Assembly: GCA_964629575.1 (NCBI GenBank)
Contig: CAZVUM010000022.1
Location: 1-64,000, forward strand
Direction: 5' to 3'
DNA: 64,000 nt
From: JAYPWI01 sp964629575
Lineage (GTDB): Bacteria; Actinomycetota; Acidimicrobiia; Acidimicrobiales; Poriferisodalaceae
The number at the start of each line of letters is the position of its first letter. Position 1 is the stretch's first letter. The translations under genes and the position numbers were made by a program. The notes beneath the pieces were generated by a model, which made no database searches, had not been told where the DNA came from, and saw only the letters and a list, made by a program, of their open reading frames with translations. Shown piece after piece: positions 50,732 through 57,961 of this stretch.

Positions 50732-50758
50732 CCGGTCCGGCCGCCCTCGGAGGGTAGC

Positions 50759-50764
50759 TACGGT
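50759..50764 (+). promoter_or_regulatory. Candidate leaderless -10 box (TACGGT)
   Basis: TACGGT ends 6 nt before the ATG at 50771; a GTG at 50768 would be only 3 nt away, so the ATG is favoured. Confidence 0.45.
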
Positions 50765-50770
50765 TCGGTG

Positions 50771-51199
50771 ATGGCAGAAGGACCAGACATCGCCGCGATG
50801 GACCGCTTTCTCGCCGAGCCTCGCAACGCGGCTGTGGCCGGGATGCGGGCCGACGGTCGGCTGCACATGACGCCCAATTGGTTCCTGTGGGACCGAGGCC
50901 GATTCTTCATCTCCACCACGAAGGATCGAGTGAAGTACCGGATGTTCCTGCGCAACCCCCGCACGCAGCTCCTGATCGACGACGTCATGGGCTTTCGCTA
51001 CGTGTTGGTCGACGGCGATGTCGTGGTGTCCGATGACCTCGACAGCGGACTCCACTACTTCCGCGAGCTGCGGCTCAAGCACGGCTGCACCGAGCAGAAC
51101 GACGACGAGCTGCGCAAAGAGATGATCCGCGACGAACGGGTCCTCCTCATCGTCACGCCGAACAAGCCGCAGGCCGAATGGCCGAGCCGGGGCTTCTGA
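50771..51199 (+). CDS. Pyridoxamine 5'-phosphate oxidase-like (PPOX class) protein
   Basis: A 142-residue split-barrel flavin/F420-binding protein. RNAAVAGMRADGRLHMTPNW, FISTTKDRVKYRMFLRNPR and TQLLIDDVMGFRYVLVDGDV match the PPOX-class F420-dependent family common in actinobacteria. Members reduce or bind small molecules with F420 or FMN. It is followed after 1 bp by the methyltransferase gene, so the two are cotranscribed. The substrate is unknown. Confidence 0.87.
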   Translation: MAEGPDIAAMDRFLAEPRNAAVAGMRADGRLHMTPNWFLWDRGRFFISTTKDRVKYRMFLRNPRTQLLIDDVMGFRYVLVDGDVVVSDDLDSGLHYFRELRLKHGCTEQNDDELRKEMIRDERVLLIVTPNKPQAEWPSRGF

Positions 51200-51200
51200 G

Positions 51201-51983
51201 GTGGACCTCGACGATCACGCGATTGAGGTCTTTCTCGAGGTCTATGGAACCCTTTCGCGTGCCGGGCCGGGCGCGGACGAGCACACGCTGAGGGCACTTG
51301 ATGCCCTGCCCGGCGCGACCCCACAGGCCGTGCTCGACCTGGGGTGCGGTCCGGGAGCTCAGACCCTCGCTCTGGCGGGCGCGCTACCCGATGCACACGT
51401 CCTTGCGCTCGACCTTCTGCCGACACTCGTCGCCACTGCGGAGGACCGGGTGAATGCCGCCGGGGTGGGGGAGCGGGTCGAAGTAGTGGTGGGCGACATG
51501 GCCGCCGCTCCGGTCGAACCAGCCAGCCAGGATCTGATCTGGTGCGAGGGCGCGATCTACTTCCTTGGCGTGGCCGAAGCCCTTCGAACATGGCGGCCGC
51601 TACTCCGGCCCGGAGGCGCCGTTGCGTTCACGGAGCCGATCTGGTTGGTCGACGAACCCGATGCCGAGGTCTGCGACTGGTGGCTCTCGAACTACCCGGC
51701 GCTGACCGATGACCCGGGGGTCCGAAACCAGGTGGAGGCGGCAGGCTTTCGCACCGTCGATTCGTTCCCGCTGCCAGCCTCGGCATGGTGGGACGAGTAC
51801 TACGAGCCCATGCTCGATCGAATCGATGAGCTGAGAGAGCGGCGACCGGACGATCCAGTCGCACACGAGGTGATCGGTGCTGCAGAGGCCGAGATCGACT
51901 TTCATCGCCGGTTCTCCGATCAGTACTCGTATGCGTTCTACGTGGTCGAACCTGCGACAGCGGTCATGTCCTCACCTCGCTGA
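51201..51983 (+). CDS. Class I SAM-dependent methyltransferase
   Basis: A 260-residue methyltransferase with VLDLGCGPGAQTLALAGALP as the SAM loop, VLALDLLPTLVATAEDRV, and VVGDMAAAPVEPASQDLIWC. It resembles UbiE/Coq5-type enzymes. The GTG at 51201 follows closely on the PPOX gene. Its last 20 bases overlap the convergent broken dehydrogenase-like gene. The substrate is unknown. Confidence 0.86.
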   Translation: MDLDDHAIEVFLEVYGTLSRAGPGADEHTLRALDALPGATPQAVLDLGCGPGAQTLALAGALPDAHVLALDLLPTLVATAEDRVNAAGVGERVEVVVGDMAAAPVEPASQDLIWCEGAIYFLGVAEALRTWRPLLRPGGAVAFTEPIWLVDEPDAEVCDWWLSNYPALTDDPGVRNQVEAAGFRTVDSFPLPASAWWDEYYEPMLDRIDELRERRPDDPVAHEVIGAAEAEIDFHRRFSDQYSYAFYVVEPATAVMSSPR

Positions 51984-53006
51984 GCTCGACTCCAAGCATG
52001 TCTTGGCCGCGGAGCAGCACAGCAGTGTCGAAGTCGAGCATGTTGTGGCGTGATGCCGTGGTGATGTCGCGGGCCAGGCGCTGAAGCGGGTTGCTGTCGT
52101 GAGCGGCGCCGGACCCAGCGCCGCCGAGTAGTCGGGTGGTTGCCCGCAGGCAGAGTTCGTTGGCGTACGCCGCGTTCCACCTCACCTGGGCGCGGGCGGA
52201 GACGTTCATCGGTGGCTCGTGCTGCATCGCCTCGTCGAGAAGGTCGCAGGATCGCTGCACGAGTGCCCACGCGCTCTCGATCTCCGCAGCTGCTTCGGCC
52301 ACCCTGCGCTGGAGACCGGGGCTGTGGCGCTTCTCCTCTCCGGTGTAGGCGTCTCGACGGGTCTGGTTCTGTTCGATGACGAGTTCGAGGATTCGATCCG
52401 CGATGCCCACGATGGGGCCGAGGAGGAATGTGGCAAGGGTCGCTTGGATCGGGAGTCGGTAGAGCGGAACGTCGACAGCATGCCGAGCGTGAACCACGTG
52501 TCGTCGATCACGACGTCTGACTTCGGGACCAACACGAGCTGTGCCGGCTCGCCGTCGGTGCCGTTGCATCCTGCGATCACCCATTCGCCGCGGTCGACCC
52601 CGCTGGCGCAGGGCCACCGACCACTCACGACGAACCCGCCGTCTGCCCGACGGGCGGTGCCGGGGCGCGTCGACGGGACTCCAGGGATGAGGACGCCGGG
52701 GTCCGCTCCGAACACATCGTCGAGGCCTGCCTCTGGTAGGCGCCCGGCGATGAATGTGTGGGCGCCGGTCACCATCAAAACCCACGATGCGGCTGGGCAG
52801 CCGTGGGCAACGATGCGCTCGGCCTCCACCAGCGCGCGTGGCGACAGTTGATCCCCGCCATGGCTCTGTGGGCTCACGAGTCGGGTGCAGCCGGATTCGT
52901 GGAGAAGCTCGACAGCGCGAGCGCTCAACACTCGGGCGGCTTCGGACTCGTCGCTTGTCGCGCGTAAGGGGGCCACGATCGCATGTGCCCCGACGCCTGC
53001 CGTCAT
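51964..53006 (-). pseudogene. Broken acyl-CoA-dehydrogenase-fold monooxygenase (paralogue of 49583)
   Basis: The N-terminal half (from 53006) reads RLVSPQSHGGDQLSPRALVE, GCPAASWVLMVTGAHTFIAG, SGRWPCASGVDRGEWVIAGC and DDTWFTLGML. The C-terminal half, in another frame, continues with PLYRLPIQATLATFLLGPIV and on to DMLGVELSEVRT and stop. Aligned with the intact paralogue, the ~36 residues between NGL and LYRMP are reduced to about 7 here, so around 90 bp plus a frame change are lost near 52470-52485, including the RGTGSHD loop. Neither half could be active alone. Confidence 0.82.
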
Positions 53007-53128
53007 CTGCGCCCCTTGGTCGAGCCCGACGAGGCCCGACGCTACAGAGGCATCACCGCTATGGCTGCGAGAACCGAGCCGGGCACAGGGCGGTAGCGTC
53101 CGGGAACGGAGTGACCCTGGGGGATCCG

Positions 53129-53527
53129 GTGAGCACAGACCGCACTGAAGAAGTGATGCGCACGTACCTGAGTCAGGTTCTCGGAGAGCGCCGCTTCGAC
53201 CTCATCTCAACTTTCGTGGCGCCGGACATGGTCGATCACACCCAGTCCATCCGCGGTCCGGAAGCCTTGGACGCTCACGCGCGGGGGTTCTGCGCCAACA
53301 TCCCGGACGTCACGATCGAGGTGGTCGACGTCATCGCCACCGACGACGCTGCCGTTGGTGTGTGGCGCTGGAGCGGAACGCCGGGGCAACCCATGGGCGT
53401 TTCGGCGAACGGATCTGACATCTACCCACACCTCGTCGCGAGCATCTTCAAGTTTCGCGATGGGATGCTCGTCGACTACCGGCCGTTCGTCGACGCGATG
53501 GAAGTGCGGTCGCAGGTCGTCGCCTGA
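53129..53527 (+). CDS. SnoaL-like (NTF2-fold) protein
   Basis: A 132-residue SnoaL-like protein (a polyketide-cyclase or limonene-epoxide-hydrolase-like cone fold). EEVMRTYLSQVLGERRFDLI, VDHTQSIRGPEALDAH, VDVIATDDAAVGVWRWSGTP and FKFRDGMLVDYRPFVDAMEV are typical. The GTG at 53129 has a GGGGGA ribosome binding site; a GTG at 53111 is also in frame. The function is unknown; relatives often bind or isomerise small hydrophobic molecules. It is convergent with the truncated dehydrogenase gene that follows. Confidence 0.85.
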   Translation: MSTDRTEEVMRTYLSQVLGERRFDLISTFVAPDMVDHTQSIRGPEALDAHARGFCANIPDVTIEVVDVIATDDAAVGVWRWSGTPGQPMGVSANGSDIYPHLVASIFKFRDGMLVDYRPFVDAMEVRSQVVA

Positions 53528-53545
53528 CGGACCTATCGTGTCGCG

Positions 53546-54065
53546 TCAGGGGCGGCCGCCGGCCGCGCGGATGGTGGCGCCCGCGACGAACGAGGCCTGC
53601 TCCGACAACAACCACAGCACCACTTCTGCGATCTCGTCGGGCTCGCCGATGCGTCCCATCGGCATCGCGGCAGCCATCGCGTCGATCTGATCGCCGTCGA
53701 CCATATCGGTGCGGGTCGGGCCCGGGCTCACGGTGTTGACCCGGATGCCCTCCCCGGCGACTTCCTGGGACAGGCCGCGGGCGAAACTGTTCACGAGGGC
53801 CGTGAGCGGTCCGAGCTCGCGATCCACAGTGTCGAACAGCGCCGCGACAGCGTCTGGGTCACCCACGTCGGCCTGGACTGAGAGCGCGGTACCGTCGTCC
53901 CTAGCGATGTCGCTCACCACCTCGTCAGCGGCTGCACCGTTGGCGCTGTAGTTGACGCAGACCCGGTAGCCATTCGCGCCGAGCAGTCGAGCGATGGATG
54001 CCCCGATACCTCGGCTCACTCCTGTCACAACTGCAAAGGGCGTGCCGGGTGGCGGCGGCCTTACG
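53546..54065 (-). pseudogene. Short-chain dehydrogenase lacking its catalytic core
   Basis: The NAD(P) motif VVTGVSRGIGASIARLLG and VQADVGDPDAVAALFDTVD are normal, but LGPLTALVNS is followed directly by FARGLSQEVAGEGIRVNTVS, which belongs after the catalytic Ser-Tyr-Lys region. About 75-80 codons containing NAG, the Ser and the YxxxK motif are absent in frame at about 53786. The C-terminal half (PGPTRTDMVDGDQ and SFVAGATIRAAGG) is intact. No good start codon precedes the NAD motif in this frame. The gene is too short (~170 codons) for an active enzyme. Confidence 0.82.
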
Positions 54066-54102
54066 GCTATCGTCGTGTCGTCTCGACAACCCCGGAGGCG
54101 AC

Positions 54103-54249
54103 GTGCTCGCACATCTCGAGGAAACCCAGCACATTCACCCCCACGCGGCGGGGGCGCCCTGGGAACTGCTCGCGCTGATTGCGGTTGCTGCGGTGGCGAC
54201 AGGCGCCGCTGCCATACGCCTTCGTCGAGCGACGGTCGCGTCGGACTGA
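54103..54249 (+). CDS. Small membrane protein with a His-rich N-terminus (48 residues)
   Basis: An unrecognised ORF of 48 codons from a GTG at 54103. It begins MLAHLEETQHIHPHAAGAPW, then a single hydrophobic helix (ELLALIAVAAVATGAAAI) and a basic tail. A CCGGAGGCGAC ribosome binding site is close upstream, and a hairpin follows its stop. The layout suits a small membrane peptide with a metal-binding histidine cluster (HIHPH). It overlaps no intact gene. Confidence 0.5.
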   Translation: MLAHLEETQHIHPHAAGAPWELLALIAVAAVATGAAAIRLRRATVASD

Positions 54250-54272
54250 GCCGCGGCCGCTCAGGCCTGAGC
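54246..54272. terminator. Overlapping palindromes between convergent genes
   Basis: CTGAGC (54246-54251) and GCTCAG (54259-54264) enclose a 7-nt loop; GCTCAGGCCTGAGC (54259-54272) is a perfect 14-bp palindrome sharing an arm. It lies right after the small membrane ORF and before the convergent hydrolase stop. Alternative pairing is possible; no T-run. Confidence 0.45.
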
Positions 54273-54312
54273 AAAGACGCGCCCGCCGGCCCTTCCGACG
54301 TGCCGGGCGCCG

Positions 54313-55230
54313 CTAGGTCGACTGGATGAACAGCTCGATCATCGACGCCACGGCTTCGGGGGCATCCTCTTGGAGGAAGTGACCGACGCCGGGAAGTCGT
54401 ACGACGGGGCTGTGGGGATAGATGCCCCTGAACGACGCTTCTGCGTAGCCCGTCGGGATGGCTCTATCGTCTTCGCCGAAAATCCCGATGGCGTGCATCG
54501 AGGCCAGTACCTCGGTGCCTCCCGCCGCCTCGAGAGTCTCGAGCATGAACTCAGCGGTTTCGGGGGCGGTGATGTTGCGAGGGAACTGGTAGGCGCCTCT
54601 GCAGTCCTCGGCGGTCGGAAACGGCGCTGAGTAGGCCCGGATCCACGTCTCGTCGATGTGGGCGCTGCGCTCGAAGCCCATTCGCTTCATCACCGACAGG
54701 ACGGTCGCTCCCAGGTTGCGGATCGTCGGCTCGTACTGATCGGTCTGCACCCAGTTGACCCACGGATAGTCGACCGGGCTCGGCGACACGTCGGGCCGCG
54801 AGCCCATGAGGATCGTGTTGCAGACGCAGATTCGGTCGACGCGGTCTGGATTTCGCAGCGCGAACGCCGAGCCGATCGAGCCTCCCCAGTCCTGCAGGAC
54901 CAGAGTGATGTTGGTCAGGTCGAGGTGTTCGACGAGCAGGCGCTCGATGTTCTCGGCGTGCTCTCGGGTCGAGTAGGAGCGGTCCTGCGGTGTCTCGCTT
55001 TTGCCGAACCCCATGTGGTCCGGCACCACCACCCGGCCCTGACGGACGAGGCGTGGGATGAACTCCCGGTAGAGATAGCCCCAGGTCGGCTCGCCGTGGA
55101 TGCAGACGATGGGGTTGCCGTCACCTTCGTCGACGTAGTGCTGGCGGAATCCGTTGCCCTCGTAGAAGTTGGGAGCAAACGGCCAGGTGCCGTCAAAGGT
55201 CTCATCGGGATCGATCAACTGAACCTCCAA
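54313..55230 (-). CDS. Haloalkane dehalogenase-like alpha/beta hydrolase
   Basis: A 305-residue alpha/beta-hydrolase of the haloalkane dehalogenase group. IVCIHGEPTWGYLYR carries the HGxPTW oxyanion motif, LVLQDWGGSIGSAFAL places the nucleophilic Asp (D114) where esterases have Ser, and GVGHFLQEDAPEAVA the catalytic His. Relatives cleave carbon-halogen bonds or act on other substrates. The start is a TTG at 55230; no ATG or GTG is near and no ribosome binding site is obvious, so the start is uncertain. A 19-bp dyad lies 58 bp upstream. Confidence 0.85.
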   Translation of the reverse strand: MEVQLIDPDETFDGTWPFAPNFYEGNGFRQHYVDEGDGNPIVCIHGEPTWGYLYREFIPRLVRQGRVVVPDHMGFGKSETPQDRSYSTREHAENIERLLVEHLDLTNITLVLQDWGGSIGSAFALRNPDRVDRICVCNTILMGSRPDVSPSPVDYPWVNWVQTDQYEPTIRNLGATVLSVMKRMGFERSAHIDETWIRAYSAPFPTAEDCRGAYQFPRNITAPETAEFMLETLEAAGGTEVLASMHAIGIFGEDDRAIPTGYAEASFRGIYPHSPVVRLPGVGHFLQEDAPEAVASMIELFIQST

Positions 55231-55287
55231 CGGCCAGCGGCGGAGCCCGTCGTTGGCCGCAGACCCAACCCCCGGCCAGGGACTCGT

Positions 55288-55306
55288 GACTTGTATGACA
55301 CTAGTC
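55288..55306. promoter_or_regulatory. Imperfect dyad upstream of the dehalogenase-like gene
   Basis: The 19 bp GACTTGTATGACACTAGTC are mostly self-complementary (GACT..GT.. / ..AC..AGTC), of the kind TetR-type repressors bind. It lies 58 bp before the TTG start. No regulator gene is adjacent, so function is speculative. Confidence 0.3.
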
Positions 55307-55343
55307 GCGGTCCCTCAGTTCCGAGCCGGTGTAGCGATTCCGC

Positions 55344-55382
55344 CGGCTCAGGTCGGTCGGCTCAGATCGGTCGGCTCAGATC
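55344..55382. repeat. 14-bp tandem repeat (2.8 copies) over the monooxygenase stop codon
   Basis: The unit CGGCTCAGATCGGT occurs at 55344, 55358 and, partly, at 55372, with one A/G difference in the first copy. The last copy covers the TGA (minus strand) at 55376-55378. Confidence 0.8.
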
Positions 55383-56257
55383 CGCAGAGTGCCCAGTGCC
55401 TCTTGGTAGTCGGACAGCAGCGCGATGTGTTGGTCCACGGAGCGTTCGTTGCCCGGTGGCTGGTTGTTGCGCGACTCGTCGGTGCGAAGCGATATGTGAG
55501 TGACGCCCAGTGCCTTCCACTCGGCAGCCTCTCCCGCCCAGGTGCTGGGATCGGTGCGTCCCGGGCTGGTCCACACCTCGATCCCGAACCCGTCGGGGAG
55601 CTGCCCGCCGGCGGCCGTAACCAGGGCAGCCTTTGCTTCGACGAAGTCGTCGCGATCGTTGGCGAGGTGATCCTGAAAGTTCGACAGCCAGCCCTGATTG
55701 CCCGTCACCGCCCGACGCATCGCAGCCTCCGACCGCCCGCCGATCCAGATCGGGATGTCGCGCCCCGGGACCGGGTGCACACCCCCGCCATGGATGTGTT
55801 CGTTGCCGATCTCCACGTCGACATCCACGACCTGGTGGGACCACAGCGTCCGCAGTGCGGCGATCTGCTGGTCCATGCGTCGCCCTCGGCGGGTGAAGTC
55901 CTGGTCGAGCGCCGTGTACTCGAAGGGGTTCCATCCGACCCCCAACCCGAGCCGGAGGCGGCCGTCGCTCAACAAGTCGAGGTCGGCGATCTGCTTCGCG
56001 GCGAGTACGGTCTGGCGCTGGGGGAGGATGATGATCCCCGTGACCAGCTCGATCCGCTCGGTCATCGCAGCGAGGTAGCTGAGCAGGACGAACGGTTCGC
56101 GCCACAGCCGCCCGGCATAGTTGTCCGGCTCGCCGACCACATGGTCGAAGACTTCGAAGTGGGTGAAGCCGAGATCCTCGGCGGCCTCGGTGTACGCACG
56201 GATCGCTCCGGTGTCGCCGCCGATCTCGTTGCAGGGAAAGACCACGCCAATGTTCAT
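55376..56257 (-). CDS. LLM-class F420-dependent oxidoreductase
   Basis: A 293-residue luciferase-like enzyme of the F420 type: MNIGVVFPCNEIGGD, HFEVFDHVVG, ERIELVTGIIILPQRQTVL, GRLRLGLGVGWNPFEYTALD and WIGGRSEAAMRRAV are typical. It would transfer hydride from F420H2 (or FMNH2) to an unknown substrate. The ATG at 56257 follows a TACCGT box by 6 nt, with no Shine-Dalgarno sequence. It is divergent from the small hypothetical gene at 56314. Its 3' end lies in a 14-bp tandem repeat. Confidence 0.9.
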   Translation of the reverse strand: MNIGVVFPCNEIGGDTGAIRAYTEAAEDLGFTHFEVFDHVVGEPDNYAGRLWREPFVLLSYLAAMTERIELVTGIIILPQRQTVLAAKQIADLDLLSDGRLRLGLGVGWNPFEYTALDQDFTRRGRRMDQQIAALRTLWSHQVVDVDVEIGNEHIHGGGVHPVPGRDIPIWIGGRSEAAMRRAVTGNQGWLSNFQDHLANDRDDFVEAKAALVTAAGGQLPDGFGIEVWTSPGRTDPSTWAGEAAEWKALGVTHISLRTDESRNNQPPGNERSVDQHIALLSDYQEALGTLRI

Positions 56258-56263
56258 GCCAAG

Positions 56264-56269
56264 ACGGTA
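56264..56269 (-). promoter_or_regulatory. Candidate leaderless -10 box (TACCGT on the minus strand)
   Basis: TACCGT lies exactly 6 nt before the ATG at 56257 on the minus strand. Confidence 0.45.
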
Positions 56270-56313
56270 GAACGACACGCGGACGAGTGGCCGTTCATCC
56301 GCGAGACTCGGAC

Positions 56314-56670
56314 ATGGCATTCGGTCAGCCCACGGGCCCGCCCGCCGGTCACCGGCAGATGGCAGAGCTTCTCGAGCTCCTACAGGGGGAGGGCTTCGAG
56401 GGGTATCGCGACGCCCGTGGTCCGATGGGATTCACCCAGCGCCAGGGCAACGGCAAGTTCACCAGCGACGAAGCCGACGGCTTCATCGCGCAGCTCTACG
56501 AACAGGTCGAGCAACGCGACGCTGCGGCGGGAGAGACGCCTCCGATCGCTCCGCCCCCACCGACGAGGCAGAAGATCTCCCCGGCCGAGCGGGCGCTGCG
56601 CAGTGCTTCCGATGAAGAACTCCTCGCCGAACTCCAACGACGCGGGTGGGAGACGACTGGCCCGCGGTGA
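56314..56670 (+). CDS. Conserved hypothetical protein, 118 residues
   Basis: Not recognised as a named family. The N-terminal part (MAELLELLQGEGFEGYRDAR, then GFTQRQGNGKFTSDEADGFI) looks like a small helical domain rich in conserved polar residues; a Pro-rich linker (PPIAPPPPT) leads to a short helix ending ASDEELLAELQRRGWE, typical of a C-terminal recognition helix. There is no signal peptide or membrane segment. The ATG at 56314 is used; an in-frame upstream GTG or ATG would add unrelated residues. It is divergent from the F420-type gene. Confidence 0.6.
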   Translation: MAFGQPTGPPAGHRQMAELLELLQGEGFEGYRDARGPMGFTQRQGNGKFTSDEADGFIAQLYEQVEQRDAAAGETPPIAPPPPTRQKISPAERALRSASDEELLAELQRRGWETTGPR

Positions 56671-56692
56671 TGCCGTGGGGTTCGGCGCCGGC

Positions 56693-57090
56693 TCAGTAGT
56701 CGGCCGAGTCCAACTCGGAGCCGGTGACGTCCAAGAGCCCTCGCGACCGGCGAGCGGGTGGGTCTCGCCTCAGGTCTTCCGGATCAGTTCGAGCGTCCGA
56801 TCCGCAGGCATCCAGATGTGCAGGCTGCCGTCGGGGTGGATGTGCGCGAACTCTCTGCCAACGAGAAACCGATCGGGCTGGGCCAGCTCGATGTCGTCGG
56901 CCAACCACAGGGCTCGCGCGCCCGGCAGTGAGATCTCCGAAGGTCGATCTTCGATGCCTGGGATCGAGAAGGCGCGGGTGTGGAGCTCGGCGAGATCGTC
57001 GTCGTTGGAGCACGCCGTCGCGACGAGCGACCCCACGCAGAGGAGTGCGATCCACCGGACACCGTTTCGGTTGTCGGCGGGTCAGTCGCT
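56693..57090 (-). pseudogene. Decayed lipoprotein with a luciferase-fold (DUF5519-like) domain
   Basis: On the minus strand a lipoprotein signal is visible (VRWIALLCVGSLVATAC, lipobox cysteine) but no start codon precedes it before an in-frame stop. Then LAELHTRAFSIPGIEDRPSE, ALWLADDIELAQPDRFLVG and EFAHIHPDGSLHIWMPADRT match the DUF5519/luciferase family. A TGA at 56770-56772 breaks ELIRKT from GETHPLAGREG, where the family has a tryptophan (TGG) or Gly. A further deletion with frame change leads to the terminal VTGSELDSADY. It is a three-lesion remnant; a short 88-residue product from a GTG at 57036 would lack the signal and the C-terminus. Confidence 0.62.
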
Positions 57091-57148
57091 CTCATCGCCG
57101 CCACGCTGTGGCGTTCGGGCCAGGGGTGTTGGGCGGACCGCCTGTTGC

Positions 57149-57922
57149 TCAATGACTCTTGAATACCGGAGTGCGTTTCTGGACGAAGGCCGAGAACGCC
57201 TCCATCGTGTCCTCGCTCGCGGTGATCGCCTGGTGGCGGGCCGTCTCGACATCGATGTAGTCGCCGAGCGCCATCGTCTCTCCGTCGAGGAAGTTCTGCT
57301 TCATCCCGGCGAGTGCCAGCGGCGCTGCCGCGGAGAGCCGGTCCACGATCAGGTCGATCTCTCCGCCGAACTCGTCGTCGTCGAACACCTGGGACACGAG
57401 GCCGATCCGTTGAGCCTCCTCGGCGTCGAACTTGTTGGGTATGAAGTACAGCTCCCTGGCCTTGGCCGCCCCGACGAGACGGGGGAGCGTCCACGGACCG
57501 GCCATGTCGCCGGCCACCGCGACGTCGAGGAAGGCGCTGTTGAACACTGCGCGGCGGGAGGCCATCCGGAGATCGCAGGCGCATGCCCATCCGAATCCCG
57601 CACCGGCAGCCGCCCCGTTGACAGCAGCGATCGTCACCGCCGGCATCTCGTGGAGCAGACGGGTGATATGGAAGGTGTCAGGTCCGGCCCCCGGGTCGTC
57701 TGCGCCGCTGGAGTAGTGCTTGAGGTCGGCTCCGACGCAGAACGACGTGCCGGTACCGCTCAGGACGAGCACGCGGACGTCGTCGTTCTCCGCCGCTCTC
57801 GACACGGCGTCGAAGAGTTCGTTCATCATCGTCCCGGTGATGCCGTTGCGGCTCTCGGGTCGATTGAACGTCAGCCGGCCGACGCCGTCGGTCACATCCC
57901 ACAAGATCGTCTCGTACGCCAT
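57149..57922 (-). CDS. Enoyl-CoA hydratase/isomerase family protein (crotonase)
   Basis: A 257-residue crotonase. NRPESRNGITGTMM, GTSFCVGADLKHY (oxyanion hole), NGAAAGAGFGWACACDLRMA and GDMAGPWTLPRLVGAAKARE are intact, and it ends FVQKRTPVFKSH. It acts on an enoyl-CoA or related CoA ester; the glycine-rich active-site loop AVAGDMAG lacks the usual glutamates, so isomerase or other crotonase chemistry is possible. The ATG at 57922 is near AAGACT, similar to a weak -10 box. It provides a size reference for the decayed crotonase at 22288. Confidence 0.9.
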   Translation of the reverse strand: MAYETILWDVTDGVGRLTFNRPESRNGITGTMMNELFDAVSRAAENDDVRVLVLSGTGTSFCVGADLKHYSSGADDPGAGPDTFHITRLLHEMPAVTIAAVNGAAAGAGFGWACACDLRMASRRAVFNSAFLDVAVAGDMAGPWTLPRLVGAAKARELYFIPNKFDAEEAQRIGLVSQVFDDDEFGGEIDLIVDRLSAAAPLALAGMKQNFLDGETMALGDYIDVETARHQAITASEDTMEAFSAFVQKRTPVFKSH

Positions 57923-57961
57923 GGCCCCCAGTCTTGCCGCGCGCTCGAGTGCCCGCAGAGA

